Shown here: one piece after another, positions 1 through 8,068 of the stretch | Layout: every line of letters begins with the position of its first letter | Position numbering within the stretch: the stretch's first letter is position 1 | From: Rhodocyclales bacterium GT-UBC | GTDB lineage: Bacteria > Pseudomonadota > Gammaproteobacteria > Burkholderiales > Rhodocyclaceae | DNA: 64,000 nt | Assembly: GCA_003583745.1 (NCBI GenBank) | Contig: QXPY01000012.1 | Span: 1 to 64,000 of the forward strand | Direction: 5' to 3' | Program-made: the position numbers and the translations under genes | The notes under the pieces: model-generated | Databases searched by the model: none | Seen by the model: the letters and a program-made list of their open reading frames with translations, nothing else | What the model was told of the DNA's origin: nothing

Positions 1-2
1 TC

Positions 3-119
3 GCCGCCGGCGACTGCACGACGGTGCCGTTCAAGCAGATCATCATCGCCATGGGGGCCGGGGCGACCGCTTCGCTGGCCGCTTTCGATCACCTGATCCG
101 GAGTTCGGCTGAGGGCTGA
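3..119 (+). CDS. ahpF: AhpF C-terminal end (alkyl hydroperoxide reductase subunit F), partial
   Basis: Only the last 38 codons are in the window. They read [20 protein letters not shown] and end in LIRSSAEG before a TGA stop. This matches the C-terminal FAD-binding segment of the AhpF/thioredoxin-reductase family, where the ATG/AAGD motif contacts the flavin and the following GAGATA(A/S) helix closes the domain. AhpF is a cytoplasmic flavoprotein that passes electrons from NADH to the peroxiredoxin AhpC. The C-terminal wording is closer to AhpF than to TrxB, but the N-terminal part that would prove it lies outside the window. A hairpin follows the stop directly. Confidence 0.75.
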   Translation, partial: AAGDCTTVPFKQIIIAMGAGATASLAAFDHLIRSSAEG

Positions 120-139
120 GCCTCCGCCCTCCCCAAAAC

Positions 140-168
140 CGCCCGAAGCCGCCCGCTTCGGGCGTTTT
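140..168 (+). terminator. Intrinsic terminator after ahpF
   Basis: A perfect 9-bp stem, GCCCGAAGC (141-149) and GCTTCGGGC (155-163), extended by one C-G pair, with a 5-nt loop, is followed by TTTT at 165-168. It starts about 20 bp after the ahpF stop. Confidence 0.8.
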
Positions 169-247
169 CATTGGCCGAGCTGCATGTCGGCTGGCTATAC
201 TGACCGGGCCTTCAACAAGAAAGCCCCCCGCAGAAAGACACCCGCAA

Positions 248-739
248 ATGGATCTCCCCAAACATCAACTGGCGATGACGGTGCTGATGACGCCCGACAT
301 GGCCAACTTTTCCGGCAACGTACACGGCGGCACCATTCTCAAACTGCTCGACCAGGTGGCCTACGCCTGCGCCGCCCGCTACGCCAGCCAGTACGTCGTC
401 ACCCTTTCCGTGGACCAGGTGATGTTCCGCCAGCCGATCCACGTCGGCGAGCTGGTCACCTTCCTCGCCTCGATCAACTACACCGGTAACACCTCGATGG
501 AAGTCGGCGTCAAGGTGATCACCGAAAACATCCGCGAACAGGTGATTCGCCATGCCAACAGCTGCTTCCTGACCATGGTGGCGGTCGACGAGCAGGGTCA
601 GCCGACGCCGGTGCCGCCGCTGACGCCGACGACACCGGACGAGATTCGCCGCTACCAGTCGGCGCAGATCCGGCGCGACCTGCGCAAGGAATTCGAAGCC
701 CGCCAACGTCAGTTGAAAGTCGGCGGGCAGGCCGAATAA
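248..739 (+). CDS. YciA-type acyl-CoA thioesterase (hotdog fold)
   Basis: A 163-residue single-domain hotdog-fold protein that should hydrolyse acyl-CoA to free acid and CoA in the cytoplasm. The N-terminal half carries the family signature: NFSGNVHGGTILKLLDQVAY near residues 20-39, with the active-site Asp in LLDQVAYACA, followed by VTLSVDQVMFRQPIHVGELV. The HGG followed by a helix and the VDxVxFxxPVxVGD-like strand are typical of the YciA/BACH group. The C-terminal tail (after about residue 130) is charged and probably disordered. It is a lone gene with its own upstream region, convergent with the transporter at 764. The exact acyl chain preference cannot be read from sequence. Confidence 0.85.
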   Translation: MDLPKHQLAMTVLMTPDMANFSGNVHGGTILKLLDQVAYACAARYASQYVVTLSVDQVMFRQPIHVGELVTFLASINYTGNTSMEVGVKVITENIREQVIRHANSCFLTMVAVDEQGQPTPVPPLTPTTPDEIRRYQSAQIRRDLRKEFEARQRQLKVGGQAE

Positions 740-763
740 ACCGGCCGGGGAAAATCGGGTAGA

Positions 764-1753
764 TCAGGCGGCTTTCTTTTCCGCCTCGCCCGCCCCCTGG
801 GCGGCCCAGTGCTGGGCGAGCACGCCGCCCACCGCCAACTGCAGCGGGTGATAGATCATGATCGGCAGCAGGATCAGGCCGAGCGCCGGGTTGGCGCCGA
901 AGATCAGGTGCGCCATCGGCACCCCGGAGGCCAGCGTCTTTTTCGAGCCGCAGAAGACGGCTGCGATGCCGTCCTCGGCCGGCAGCTTGAGGGCTTGCGC
1001 CAGAACGCGGGTGAGCGCCAGCACGAAGAAGAAAAGCAGCGCGCTGCCGACCACCGTTTCGACCAGCACCAGCGGCCCGTAGTTGGACCAGACGCCTTCC
1101 TGCACGGTATCGGCGAACGAGGTGTAGACCAGCATCAGGATGGTCATGCGGTCGACGATCTGGATTTTCGCCTTGTTGCGGCCGGCCCAGGCGCCCAGCG
1201 CCGGCCGTGCCAGCTGGCCGGCAACCAGCGGCAGCACCACCCAGATCAGCAGGTCGATGATCACCGGCCCGACAGCAAAACCGCCGCCGCTCTGGCCGAG
1301 AATCCAGGCCATCCACAGCGGCGTCAGGATCACCCCGATCAGGCTGGACAGCGTCGCGTTGAACACCGCCACCGCGACATTGCCGCGCGCCGCGATGGTC
1401 AGCGCCACCGATGACGACACCGTCGACGGCAAGGCGCAGAGATAGAAAAAGCCGGTCTGCAGGTCGGGCGACATCCAGCCGCCGCTGGCCTTGAGAATGC
1501 CCCAGCCGAGAATCGGGAAGACCAGGAAGGTGCAGCTCTGGATCAGCAGATGCACCCTCCAGCGCAGCGCGCCGTCCTTCAGCGCGTTGAGCGACAAGGC
1601 CAGGCCATTGAGGAAGAAGACCAGCGCGATCCCCACCTTGTTGAGCAGCTCGGGCTGCAGGAAGCCGCCCTTGGCGCCGGGTGCCGGCCAGAGAAAGGCC
1701 AGCCCGACAGCGATCAGCATGCCCTTGAGGAACCAGTCGAATTTGAATTTCAT
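764..1753 (-). CDS. BASS-family transporter, YfeH-like (SBF-like CPA transporter)
   Basis: A 329-residue polytopic membrane protein with about nine to ten hydrophobic segments, beginning MKFKFDWFLKGMLIAVGLAF. The pattern FFLNGLALSLNALKDGALRW and FCGSKKTLASGVPMA are hallmarks of the YfeH/DUF4137 branch of the bile acid:sodium symporter superfamily. In that superfamily the GSKK-(S/T)LASG region forms part of the crossed-helix ion and substrate site. The substrate is not known for this branch. Its ATG follows a short gap behind the gamma-glutamyltransferase-like gene (47 bp), so it may be the last gene of that transcript; I see no terminator between them. Confidence 0.8.
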   Translation of the reverse strand: MKFKFDWFLKGMLIAVGLAFLWPAPGAKGGFLQPELLNKVGIALVFFLNGLALSLNALKDGALRWRVHLLIQSCTFLVFPILGWGILKASGGWMSPDLQTGFFYLCALPSTVSSSVALTIAARGNVAVAVFNATLSSLIGVILTPLWMAWILGQSGGGFAVGPVIIDLLIWVVLPLVAGQLARPALGAWAGRNKAKIQIVDRMTILMLVYTSFADTVQEGVWSNYGPLVLVETVVGSALLFFFVLALTRVLAQALKLPAEDGIAAVFCGSKKTLASGVPMAHLIFGANPALGLILLPIMIYHPLQLAVGGVLAQHWAAQGAGEAEKKAA

Positions 1754-1800
1754 CTTGAATGACCTGTTGTTGATGCTCGAAGAAGCCCGCCAGCCGAGCT

Positions 1801-3390
1801 TTACCAGCCAGCCACGCAGCCGTCGCTGCGCGGGTCTTCACCACCTTCGATCCAGCCTTCCGGATGCAGCACCAGCGCCCCGGCATGGCCCATGCGTTCG
1901 TCGAAGTCATTGACCACCTCGACCGGATGCCCCATCTCGCGCAGGGCCGAGATGATAGCCGATGGATAACGCGATTCAAGCTTCAGCGTCGTGCTCTGCT
2001 CCGCCCAGGTGCGGCCGAGCAACCAGCGCGGCGCGGCGACCGCTGAACGGACGTTGTGGCCGCCCCAGACATAGCGCGAGAACACCGCCGCCTGCGTCTG
2101 CGGCTGGCCTTCGCCGCCCATCGTGCCGTATACCAGCAGGCGGCCGTCGTCGAGACGGGCCATCGCCGGGTTCAGCGTATGGAAAGGCTTGCGCCCCGGC
2201 TGCAGGCTGCGCAACTGGTTGGGCCGCAGATCGAAGGAACAGCCGCGGTTCTGCCACCAGATACCGGTCTGCGGCAAGACGACGCCGCTGCCGAATTCGA
2301 AGTAGATGCTCTGGATCATGCTCACCGCCCGACCTTCGGCATCGACGACGCCCATCCAGGTGGTGTCGCCGTCCGAGTTCGGCGCCGGCCACGGGCTGGC
2401 CTTGCCGACCGGCACGGCGGCAGCCAGCGCGTCCAGAGTCGAGTCGCCCAGCAGGGCGGACGGCTCGATCGACATCGCCGCCGGATCGGTGACGTACTTG
2501 TCGCGCACGATGAAGGCCTGCTTGGTCGCCTCGACCAGGGCATGGATGCCTTCGACGTTGTCCGGGCTCCAGCCGGCCTGACGGATGCGGTCGTAGATGC
2601 CGAGAATGAGCAGCGAAGCCAGGCCCTGGGTCGGCGGCGCCATGTTGTAGACCTTGCCGCAGGACAGCTGCACTTCGAGCGGCGCCTTGATTTCGGCCTG
2701 GTGGCGGGCCAGGTCGGCGGCAGTGATCGGGCTGCCCACCGCCGCCAGGTCGGCAGCGATCTGCACCGCCAGTTCACCACGGTAGAAGTCGTCGGCGCCG
2801 GCCCGCGCCAGTTGCTCCAGCGTCGCCGCCAAGGCCGGAAAGCGATGCCGCTGGCCGTAGGCCGGTACCTCGCCAGCGGCCAGAAAGGCGGCGGCAAAGC
2901 CCGGCTGGTCACGCAGTTCAGCGAGCTTGTTGCGGGTATTCTCTTCCTGGCTGCGCGTCACCGGAAAACCTTCCCGCGCATAGTGGATGGCGCTTTCCAG
3001 CAGCCGGGCGAAAGGCAGGCGACCGCCCCATTCGCGGCGGCTGTATTCGTAGGCCGCGCCCCAGCCGGACAGCGTACCGGCCACCGTATTGGCGGCCAGC
3101 GGGCCGCGCCAGGGAATGCTGCTCAGCGTGCCATACAGTTCCGGCACGACCTGGGCGCCGGCGGCGCCACAGGCATCGATCGAGCGCATCGGCTGGCCCG
3201 GTGCATGCATCAGCCAGAAGCCGTCGCCGCCGATGCCGGTCATGTGCGGATAGACCACGGCCAGCGTGGCGGCGACGGCGATGGTCGCCTCGATGGCGTT
3301 GCCGCCGTCGCGCAGGATGTCGAGGCCGGCCTGCGAGGCCAATGAATGCGAGGCGACGACGGCACCGCGGGTGGCGAGAATGGGTTTCAT
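1801..3390 (-). CDS. Gamma-glutamyltransferase-family Ntn hydrolase (GGT/HpxW-like)
   Basis: A 529-residue proenzyme of the gamma-glutamyltransferase superfamily. The N-terminal part has the usual opening ASHSLASQAGLDILRDGGNA and the MTGIGGDGFWL motif. The small-subunit start is marked by DGDTTWMGVVD near residue 342: the second Thr is the expected self-processing nucleophile. The next block, SMIQSIYFEFGSGVVLPQTG, resembles the YwrD/HpxW branch (oxamate amidohydrolase and related amidases) more than classical periplasmic GGT. No clear signal peptide is visible, which suggests a cytoplasmic enzyme. It is the last gene behind the peptide transporter and its GntR regulator, so it may cleave an imported gamma-glutamyl or amide compound; that link is inference. 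Confidence 0.85.
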   Translation of the reverse strand: MKPILATRGAVVASHSLASQAGLDILRDGGNAIEATIAVAATLAVVYPHMTGIGGDGFWLMHAPGQPMRSIDACGAAGAQVVPELYGTLSSIPWRGPLAANTVAGTLSGWGAAYEYSRREWGGRLPFARLLESAIHYAREGFPVTRSQEENTRNKLAELRDQPGFAAAFLAAGEVPAYGQRHRFPALAATLEQLARAGADDFYRGELAVQIAADLAAVGSPITAADLARHQAEIKAPLEVQLSCGKVYNMAPPTQGLASLLILGIYDRIRQAGWSPDNVEGIHALVEATKQAFIVRDKYVTDPAAMSIEPSALLGDSTLDALAAAVPVGKASPWPAPNSDGDTTWMGVVDAEGRAVSMIQSIYFEFGSGVVLPQTGIWWQNRGCSFDLRPNQLRSLQPGRKPFHTLNPAMARLDDGRLLVYGTMGGEGQPQTQAAVFSRYVWGGHNVRSAVAAPRWLLGRTWAEQSTTLKLESRYPSAIISALREMGHPVEVVNDFDERMGHAGALVLHPEGWIEGGEDPRSDGCVAGW

Positions 3391-3402
3391 GACAGTCTCC
3401 GT

Positions 3403-4098
3403 TTATGGCTTGTGATCGGTTTGGCCGCCCCAGGCCGGCGCGACGCGATTCGTCGCGCTGCGGGCCGAAAGCAGGTGGGAGCGCATCTCCCGGTAAGTGG
3501 TGATGACGTCGTGGGCGAGGATCGCCTCGACAATCACCGAATGCTCCTCGAAGGATTCGCCCATCCGCTCGACATTGCGGAACTGCGTCCGGCGAAAGCT
3601 CGAGACGCGGTGGCGCAGGCTGGTCGCCAGGTCGATCAGCACCGGGTTGTAGCAGCCGCGGATGATGGTGGCGTGCAGTTCAAGATTGGCCGCGTCGTAG
3701 CGGTCGATGTCGCCGACCTGCATCGCCGCCCTGCCCTCGGCATGCAGTTCGAGCATGCGCGCCCGGTCGGCCTCGGTCATGCGCAGCGCGGCATGGCGGG
3801 CGCAGGCCGCTTCGAGTTCGCCGATCGCTTCGAACATCTGGTCGAGCTGGTCGACGCTCAGCGCCGCCACCACCGAGCCGCGATTCGGCCGGGTCTCAAC
3901 CAGGCCCATGATGGCCAGCTGCTTCAGGGCTTCGCGCACCGGCGTCCGCGACACATTAAAGCGCGCCGCCAGGCTGACTTCATCCAGCCGGCTGCCCGGC
4001 GCCAGGTGGCCGAGGACGATTTCATCGGCGATGCGGCGGCACACATCGTCGGCCAGGCCGCCCCGCCCCCGGCCGCTTTCGACAGGTTCGAGTCGCAT
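3403..4098 (-). CDS. GntR-family transcriptional regulator, FCD (FadR) type
   Basis: A 231-residue regulator. The N-terminal winged helix-turn-helix (about residues 10-80) contains ADEIVLGHLAPGSRLDEVSL and FNVSRTPVREALKQLAIMGL, the GntR signature. The C-terminal all-helical FCD domain holds the spaced Asp/His residues (DAANLELHATI, EEHSVIVEAI, MRSHLLSA) that usually bind a metal and an organic-acid or amino-acid-like ligand. Its start codon overlaps the stop of the upstream ATPase gene by one base, so it is co-transcribed with the transporter and is likely a local regulator of it. Candidate operators are the TTGCATGCAA palindromes upstream of the binding-protein gene. Confidence 0.9.
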   Translation of the reverse strand: MRLEPVESGRGRGGLADDVCRRIADEIVLGHLAPGSRLDEVSLAARFNVSRTPVREALKQLAIMGLVETRPNRGSVVAALSVDQLDQMFEAIGELEAACARHAALRMTEADRARMLELHAEGRAAMQVGDIDRYDAANLELHATIIRGCYNPVLIDLATSLRHRVSSFRRTQFRNVERMGESFEEHSVIVEAILAHDVITTYREMRSHLLSARSATNRVAPAWGGQTDHKP

Positions 4099-5078
4099 CA
4101 GGCCGCCTCCGCCAGCGGCAGGATCGGGTGCCAGCAGGCCAGCGCCTGCTGGCCGAGCGTTTGCAGCGGCGGCACCTCGCGCCGGCAGCGCTCGCTAGCC
4201 TGGGCGCAGCGCGGCGCAAAGCTGCAACCGGGCGGCAAGGCCGCCAGGTCGGGCGGCGAGCCGGGCACCGCGAGCAGCGGCTGGCCCCGGTTCTCGGTGC
4301 CCACCGTCGCGGCAAGCAGGCCGGCGGTGTAGGGATGGCGCGGCCTGCGGACGATCTCGCCGACCGGCCCCTGCTCGACCACCCGGCCGGCGTACATCAC
4401 CGCGATGCGGTCGGCGACTTCGACCGCGGCGCCGATGTCGTGGGTGACGAAGATCACCGACATGCCGGTTTCGCGTTGCAGTTCGCGCAACAGCAGCAGG
4501 ATCTGGATCTGCACCGTGGCATCGAGCGCCGTGGTCGGTTCGTCGGCGAGCAGCAGCTTGGGCTGGCAGGCCAGGGCCAGGGCGATCATCGCCCGCTGCC
4601 GCATGCCGCCCGACAGCTCGTGCGGATAGGCGTCGAAGCGCCGTTTGGCCTGCGGAATCTGCACCCGCTCCAGCATCTGCAGCGCCTGGGCGCGGGCCGC
4701 GGCTTCGTCGATGGCGGCATGGGCGCGGATCGATTCGGTGATCTGCTGGCCGATGGTATAGACCGGATCGAAAGCCAGCCCCGGCTCCTGGAAGACCATC
4801 GATACCGTGCCGCCGCGATAGAGGTCGAGCGCCCGGCCCTTGAGAGCGAGCACATCCTGACCATCGACCTGCATGCGGCCCTGAATTTTCGTCGTCCGTT
4901 CCGGGTGCAGGCGCAGCAAGGTGCGCAGCGTGACGCTCTTGCCCGAGCCGGATTCGCCGAGCAGGGCGAGCACCTCGCCGGCGCCGAGTTCAAGATTGAC
5001 CGCGTTGAGCGCGCTCGCCTTGCGGCTGCCGCAAAACTGCACGGACAGGTCCTGCAGGGATACCAGTGGGGTGGTCAT
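4098..5078 (-). CDS. Peptide-type ABC transporter ATP-binding protein (DppD/OppD-like)
   Basis: A 326-residue ATPase of the dipeptide/oligopeptide/nickel importer family. Walker A is GESGSGKSV near residue 40, the signature is LSGGMRQR, and Walker B is [11 protein letters not shown]. The C-terminal extension has the family Cys-rich oligopeptide segment ([16 protein letters not shown]). It works in the cytoplasm as one half of the ATPase pair with the DppF-like protein encoded just upstream; the two genes overlap by 4 bp. Confidence 0.93.
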   Translation of the reverse strand: MTTPLVSLQDLSVQFCGSRKASALNAVNLELGAGEVLALLGESGSGKSVTLRTLLRLHPERTTKIQGRMQVDGQDVLALKGRALDLYRGGTVSMVFQEPGLAFDPVYTIGQQITESIRAHAAIDEAAARAQALQMLERVQIPQAKRRFDAYPHELSGGMRQRAMIALALACQPKLLLADEPTTALDATVQIQILLLLRELQRETGMSVIFVTHDIGAAVEVADRIAVMYAGRVVEQGPVGEIVRRPRHPYTAGLLAATVGTENRGQPLLAVPGSPPDLAALPPGCSFAPRCAQASERCRREVPPLQTLGQQALACWHPILPLAEAA

Positions 5079-6139
5079 GGCTGAATCTCCATCAGGGCGG
5101 CGGGGTGACCCGAAGCCGGGTCGTTGAGATGGCAGGCGGCCTGGTGCGCCGGCTCGCCGGGCAGGCCGATCAGTGCCGGGGTTTTGGCTGCACAGACCGG
5201 ATGGGCGTGCGGGCAGCGGTCGCGGAAGCGGCAGCCGCTCGGCGGGTTGATCGGGTTGGGCGGATCGCCGGCCAGCGGCGAGGCCTGCGTCCGGTTGTCC
5301 GGGTCCATCGACGGCACGGCGGAGAGCAGCGCCCGCGTGTAGGGATGCGCCGCCTGGCCGTAGATGCGCTCGACCGGGCCGGTTTCGACCACCTGGCCGA
5401 GGTACATCACCATCACGTAATCGGAGATGTAATGCACCACGTGCAGGTCGTGCGAAATGAACAGGTAGGTCAGCTGGCGTTCGGCCTTGAGCTCCTGCAG
5501 CAGGTTGAGCACCTGCGCCTGCACCGACTTGTCGAGCGCCGCCACCGCCTCGTCGAGGATGACCAGGCGTGGATCGAAGGCCAGGGCGCGGGCAATATTG
5601 ACCCGCTGGCGCTGGCCGCCCGACAACTCGTGCGGATAACGGCTGGCGAACTGCGCCGGCTCGAGTCCGACGCGGGCGAGCAGCGCCTGCGCCTGGCGCA
5701 TCGCCTCGGCGGCCGGCATGCCATGCACGCGCGGCCCGTAGGCAATGGTTTCGGCGATGGTCAGGCGCGGGTTGAGCGAGGCGAAGGAGTCCTGAAAAAC
5801 CATCTGCAGGTTGCGGCGGAACTCCTTGAGGCGAATGCCGCCGAATTCCTCGACGCCCTCGCCGTCGAACACCATGCTGCCCGAATCGGCCGCCATCAGG
5901 CGGGCGATCAGCCGCGCCGTGGTCGATTTGCCGCAGCCGGATTCGCCGACGATACCCAGCGTCTTGCCCTTGGGCACCGAGAAGCTGACGCCATCGACGG
6001 CATGGACGAACTTCTTGCTGCGTTCGAGCGGGCCGCCGCGCACGGCGAAGTGTTTTTTCAGGTCACGGACGACCAGCAGCGGCTGGGCCGGACCGCCCCG
6101 GTCCTGGACCGGGCTTGGGGAGGTGAGCGTTTGTTTCAT
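5075..6139 (-). CDS. Peptide-type ABC transporter ATP-binding protein (DppF/OppF-like)
   Basis: A 354-residue ATPase, second of the pair. Walker A is GESGCGKSTTARL, the signature is LSGGQRQRVNIARALA, followed by Walker B in VILDEAVAALDKS. The usual wording is DEPVSALDVS, so the Pro after the catalytic Glu is replaced by Ala and a Lys follows the D-loop; the catalytic Asp-Glu pair itself is intact. The C-terminus has the Cys cluster CRFRDRCPHAHPVC of the oligopeptide branch. It overlaps the permease gene upstream and the DppD-like gene downstream by 4 bp each, so translation is probably coupled. Confidence 0.93.
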   Translation of the reverse strand: MKQTLTSPSPVQDRGGPAQPLLVVRDLKKHFAVRGGPLERSKKFVHAVDGVSFSVPKGKTLGIVGESGCGKSTTARLIARLMAADSGSMVFDGEGVEEFGGIRLKEFRRNLQMVFQDSFASLNPRLTIAETIAYGPRVHGMPAAEAMRQAQALLARVGLEPAQFASRYPHELSGGQRQRVNIARALAFDPRLVILDEAVAALDKSVQAQVLNLLQELKAERQLTYLFISHDLHVVHYISDYVMVMYLGQVVETGPVERIYGQAAHPYTRALLSAVPSMDPDNRTQASPLAGDPPNPINPPSGCRFRDRCPHAHPVCAAKTPALIGLPGEPAHQAACHLNDPASGHPAALMEIQP

Positions 6140-7038
6140 CGACGGATGTCCATGGCCGAGCGCACGCTATCTGCCAGCAGATTGAATGCGATGGAAGTAA
6201 CGAAGATCAGGGCGCCGGGCAGCGCCGCGATCCAGGGATTGACGTAGATCGCCGAGCGCAGCGTGTTGAGCATCAGGCCCCATTCCGGCTCCGGCGGCTT
6301 GACGCCGAGGCCGAGGAAGGAGAGCCCGGAAGCGAGGATCATGCTGACGCTGAGCAGGCCGGTGGCATAGACGAAGACCGGGCCGAGCACGTTGCCCAGC
6401 ACATGCACGCGGATGATCGAGAAAGCGCTGGCGCCGCTCATCCGCGCCGCCTCGATGTAGTCGAGCTGGCGCACCTGGGTGGTGACGCTTTCCGCCACCC
6501 GCACCACCTGCGGCACAAAGACCAGGGTCAGCGCCAGCAGGCTGTTGCTCATGCCCGGGCCGAGCGCGCCGGAAATCGCCACGGCGAGCAGCACCGAGGG
6601 AAAGGCGTAGAAGACGTCAAGCACGCGCATGATGACCATGTTGACCTTGCCGCCGATGTAACCGGCGAGCAGGCCGATGGTGGTGCCGATACCGAAGGCG
6701 GCCAGCACCGGCACGACGCCCATGAGCAGCGACAGGCGTCCGCCGTGCATCAGGCGGGAAAGCATGTCGCGACCGAGTTCGTCGGTGCCGAGCAGGAAGC
6801 CGGGGCTGCCGATCGGCAACAGGCGCTTGATCATGCTCGCCTTGTACGGATCGGCCGGCGCCAGCCAGGGCGCAAAGACGGCGGCACCGACGATGAGCAG
6901 CAGTACGCCACCGGCGGCCAGCGCCATCGGATCGCGCCGCAACTGGCGCCAGACGACCAACCAGTAGCTGCGGCTGGGTTGCGGTGCCGGTGCGGCGACA
7001 GACGCCGCCGGCAGGGAAAGTTCGAGAGAAGCGGACAT
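6136..7038 (-). CDS. Peptide-type ABC transporter permease (DppC/OppC-like)
   Basis: A 300-residue inner-membrane permease. After a Pro/Ala-rich N-terminal tail comes the first membrane helix (ALAAGGVLLLIVGAAVF) and then the conserved FLLGTDELGRDMLSRLMHGG of the OppC N-terminal region. Five further hydrophobic segments follow, with the EAA loop (YIEAARMSGASAFSIIRVHV). The ATG at 7038 is preferred because GGAG lies 7 bases upstream; an in-frame upstream GTG would overlap the previous gene. It forms the translocation channel with the DppB-like subunit. Confidence 0.92.
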   Translation of the reverse strand: MSASLELSLPAASVAAPAPQPSRSYWLVVWRQLRRDPMALAAGGVLLLIVGAAVFAPWLAPADPYKASMIKRLLPIGSPGFLLGTDELGRDMLSRLMHGGRLSLLMGVVPVLAAFGIGTTIGLLAGYIGGKVNMVIMRVLDVFYAFPSVLLAVAISGALGPGMSNSLLALTLVFVPQVVRVAESVTTQVRQLDYIEAARMSGASAFSIIRVHVLGNVLGPVFVYATGLLSVSMILASGLSFLGLGVKPPEPEWGLMLNTLRSAIYVNPWIAALPGALIFVTSIAFNLLADSVRSAMDIRR

Positions 7039-7051
7039 GGCTAGTCTCCGT

Positions 7052-8005
7052 TCAGCCACGACCCATGCGCGGGTCGATCAGCGGTTGCAGGATGTCCACC
7101 AGCAGGTTGAGGACGACGAAGAACATGCACAGCACCAGGATGGTTCCCTGCAGCAGCGGGATGTCGCGCTGGAAGATCGCGGTATTGAGCAGGAAGCCGG
7201 TACCCGGCCAGGCGAAGACGGTTTCGACCAGGATCGAGCCGCCCATCAGGTAGCCGATCTGCAGGCCGGCGACGGCGAGCACGGTGGGCGCGGTGTTCTT
7301 GGCGATGTGACGGAAGACGGCCACGCCGGACAGACCACGGGCGCGCAGCGCGGTGACGAACTCCTGCTCCAGCATGTCGGCAACCAGGGCGCGCACGGTG
7401 CGGGTGATGATGCCCATCGGGATCACCGACAGGGTCAGGGCCGGTAGCACCAGGTGACGCAGGTGCTCGACATCCCACAGCCATTCCGAGGAACCGCCGG
7501 GGCCGGCGCCCATGGCCGGAAACCAGGGCAGCCAGATGGAGAAGACGATGGTGAGCACGAGGCCCAGCCAGTAGTGGGGAATGCTGACGCCGATCACCGA
7601 GATCACGGTGGCGACGCGGTCGATCCAGGTGCCGTGGCGGTAGCCGGCCAGCGCACCGAGGATGCAGCCGATCAGCACGCCGCCCAGCGCGGCCATGCCG
7701 GCGAGCAGCAGCGTGTTGCTGACGGCGCTCAGGACTTCGGCGGTGACGGCGCGGCCGGAGGCGATCGAGGTACCGAGATCGCCCTGCACGGCGCGCAGCA
7801 GCCACAGGCCGTATTGCACCGGTACCGGCTTGTCGAGGCCGTAGGCGCTCTTCAGGGCGACGATAACCTCTTCCGGCGCATCGGCCGGGGCAATGGCGTT
7901 GAGCGGATCGCCCGGTGCCAGATAGACCAGCACGAAGGAGACCACCGTCACGCTGAGCGCGATGGGGATGGCGTAGATCAGACGCTTGATGATGTAGGCG
8001 AACAT
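7052..8005 (-). CDS. Peptide-type ABC transporter permease (DppB/OppB-like)
   Basis: A 317-residue permease starting MFAYIIKRLIYAIPIALSV, the classic DppB opening, with six predicted membrane helices. The periplasmic segment LAPGDPLNAI and YGLDKPVPVQY and the EAA loop (FVTALRARGLSGVAVFRHI) are well preserved, as is the C-terminal VDILQPLIDPRMGRG. Transcribed between the binding protein (63 bp upstream) and the DppC-like gene (13 bp downstream). Confidence 0.93.
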   Translation of the reverse strand: MFAYIIKRLIYAIPIALSVTVVSFVLVYLAPGDPLNAIAPADAPEEVIVALKSAYGLDKPVPVQYGLWLLRAVQGDLGTSIASGRAVTAEVLSAVSNTLLLAGMAALGGVLIGCILGALAGYRHGTWIDRVATVISVIGVSIPHYWLGLVLTIVFSIWLPWFPAMGAGPGGSSEWLWDVEHLRHLVLPALTLSVIPMGIITRTVRALVADMLEQEFVTALRARGLSGVAVFRHIAKNTAPTVLAVAGLQIGYLMGGSILVETVFAWPGTGFLLNTAIFQRDIPLLQGTILVLCMFFVVLNLLVDILQPLIDPRMGRG

Positions 8006-8068
8006 GAGGCGCTTTCTTCAATCCGGCCGGAGCCGGTGAAGGGCCGGGGCGAACCCCGGCCCGGTGGA

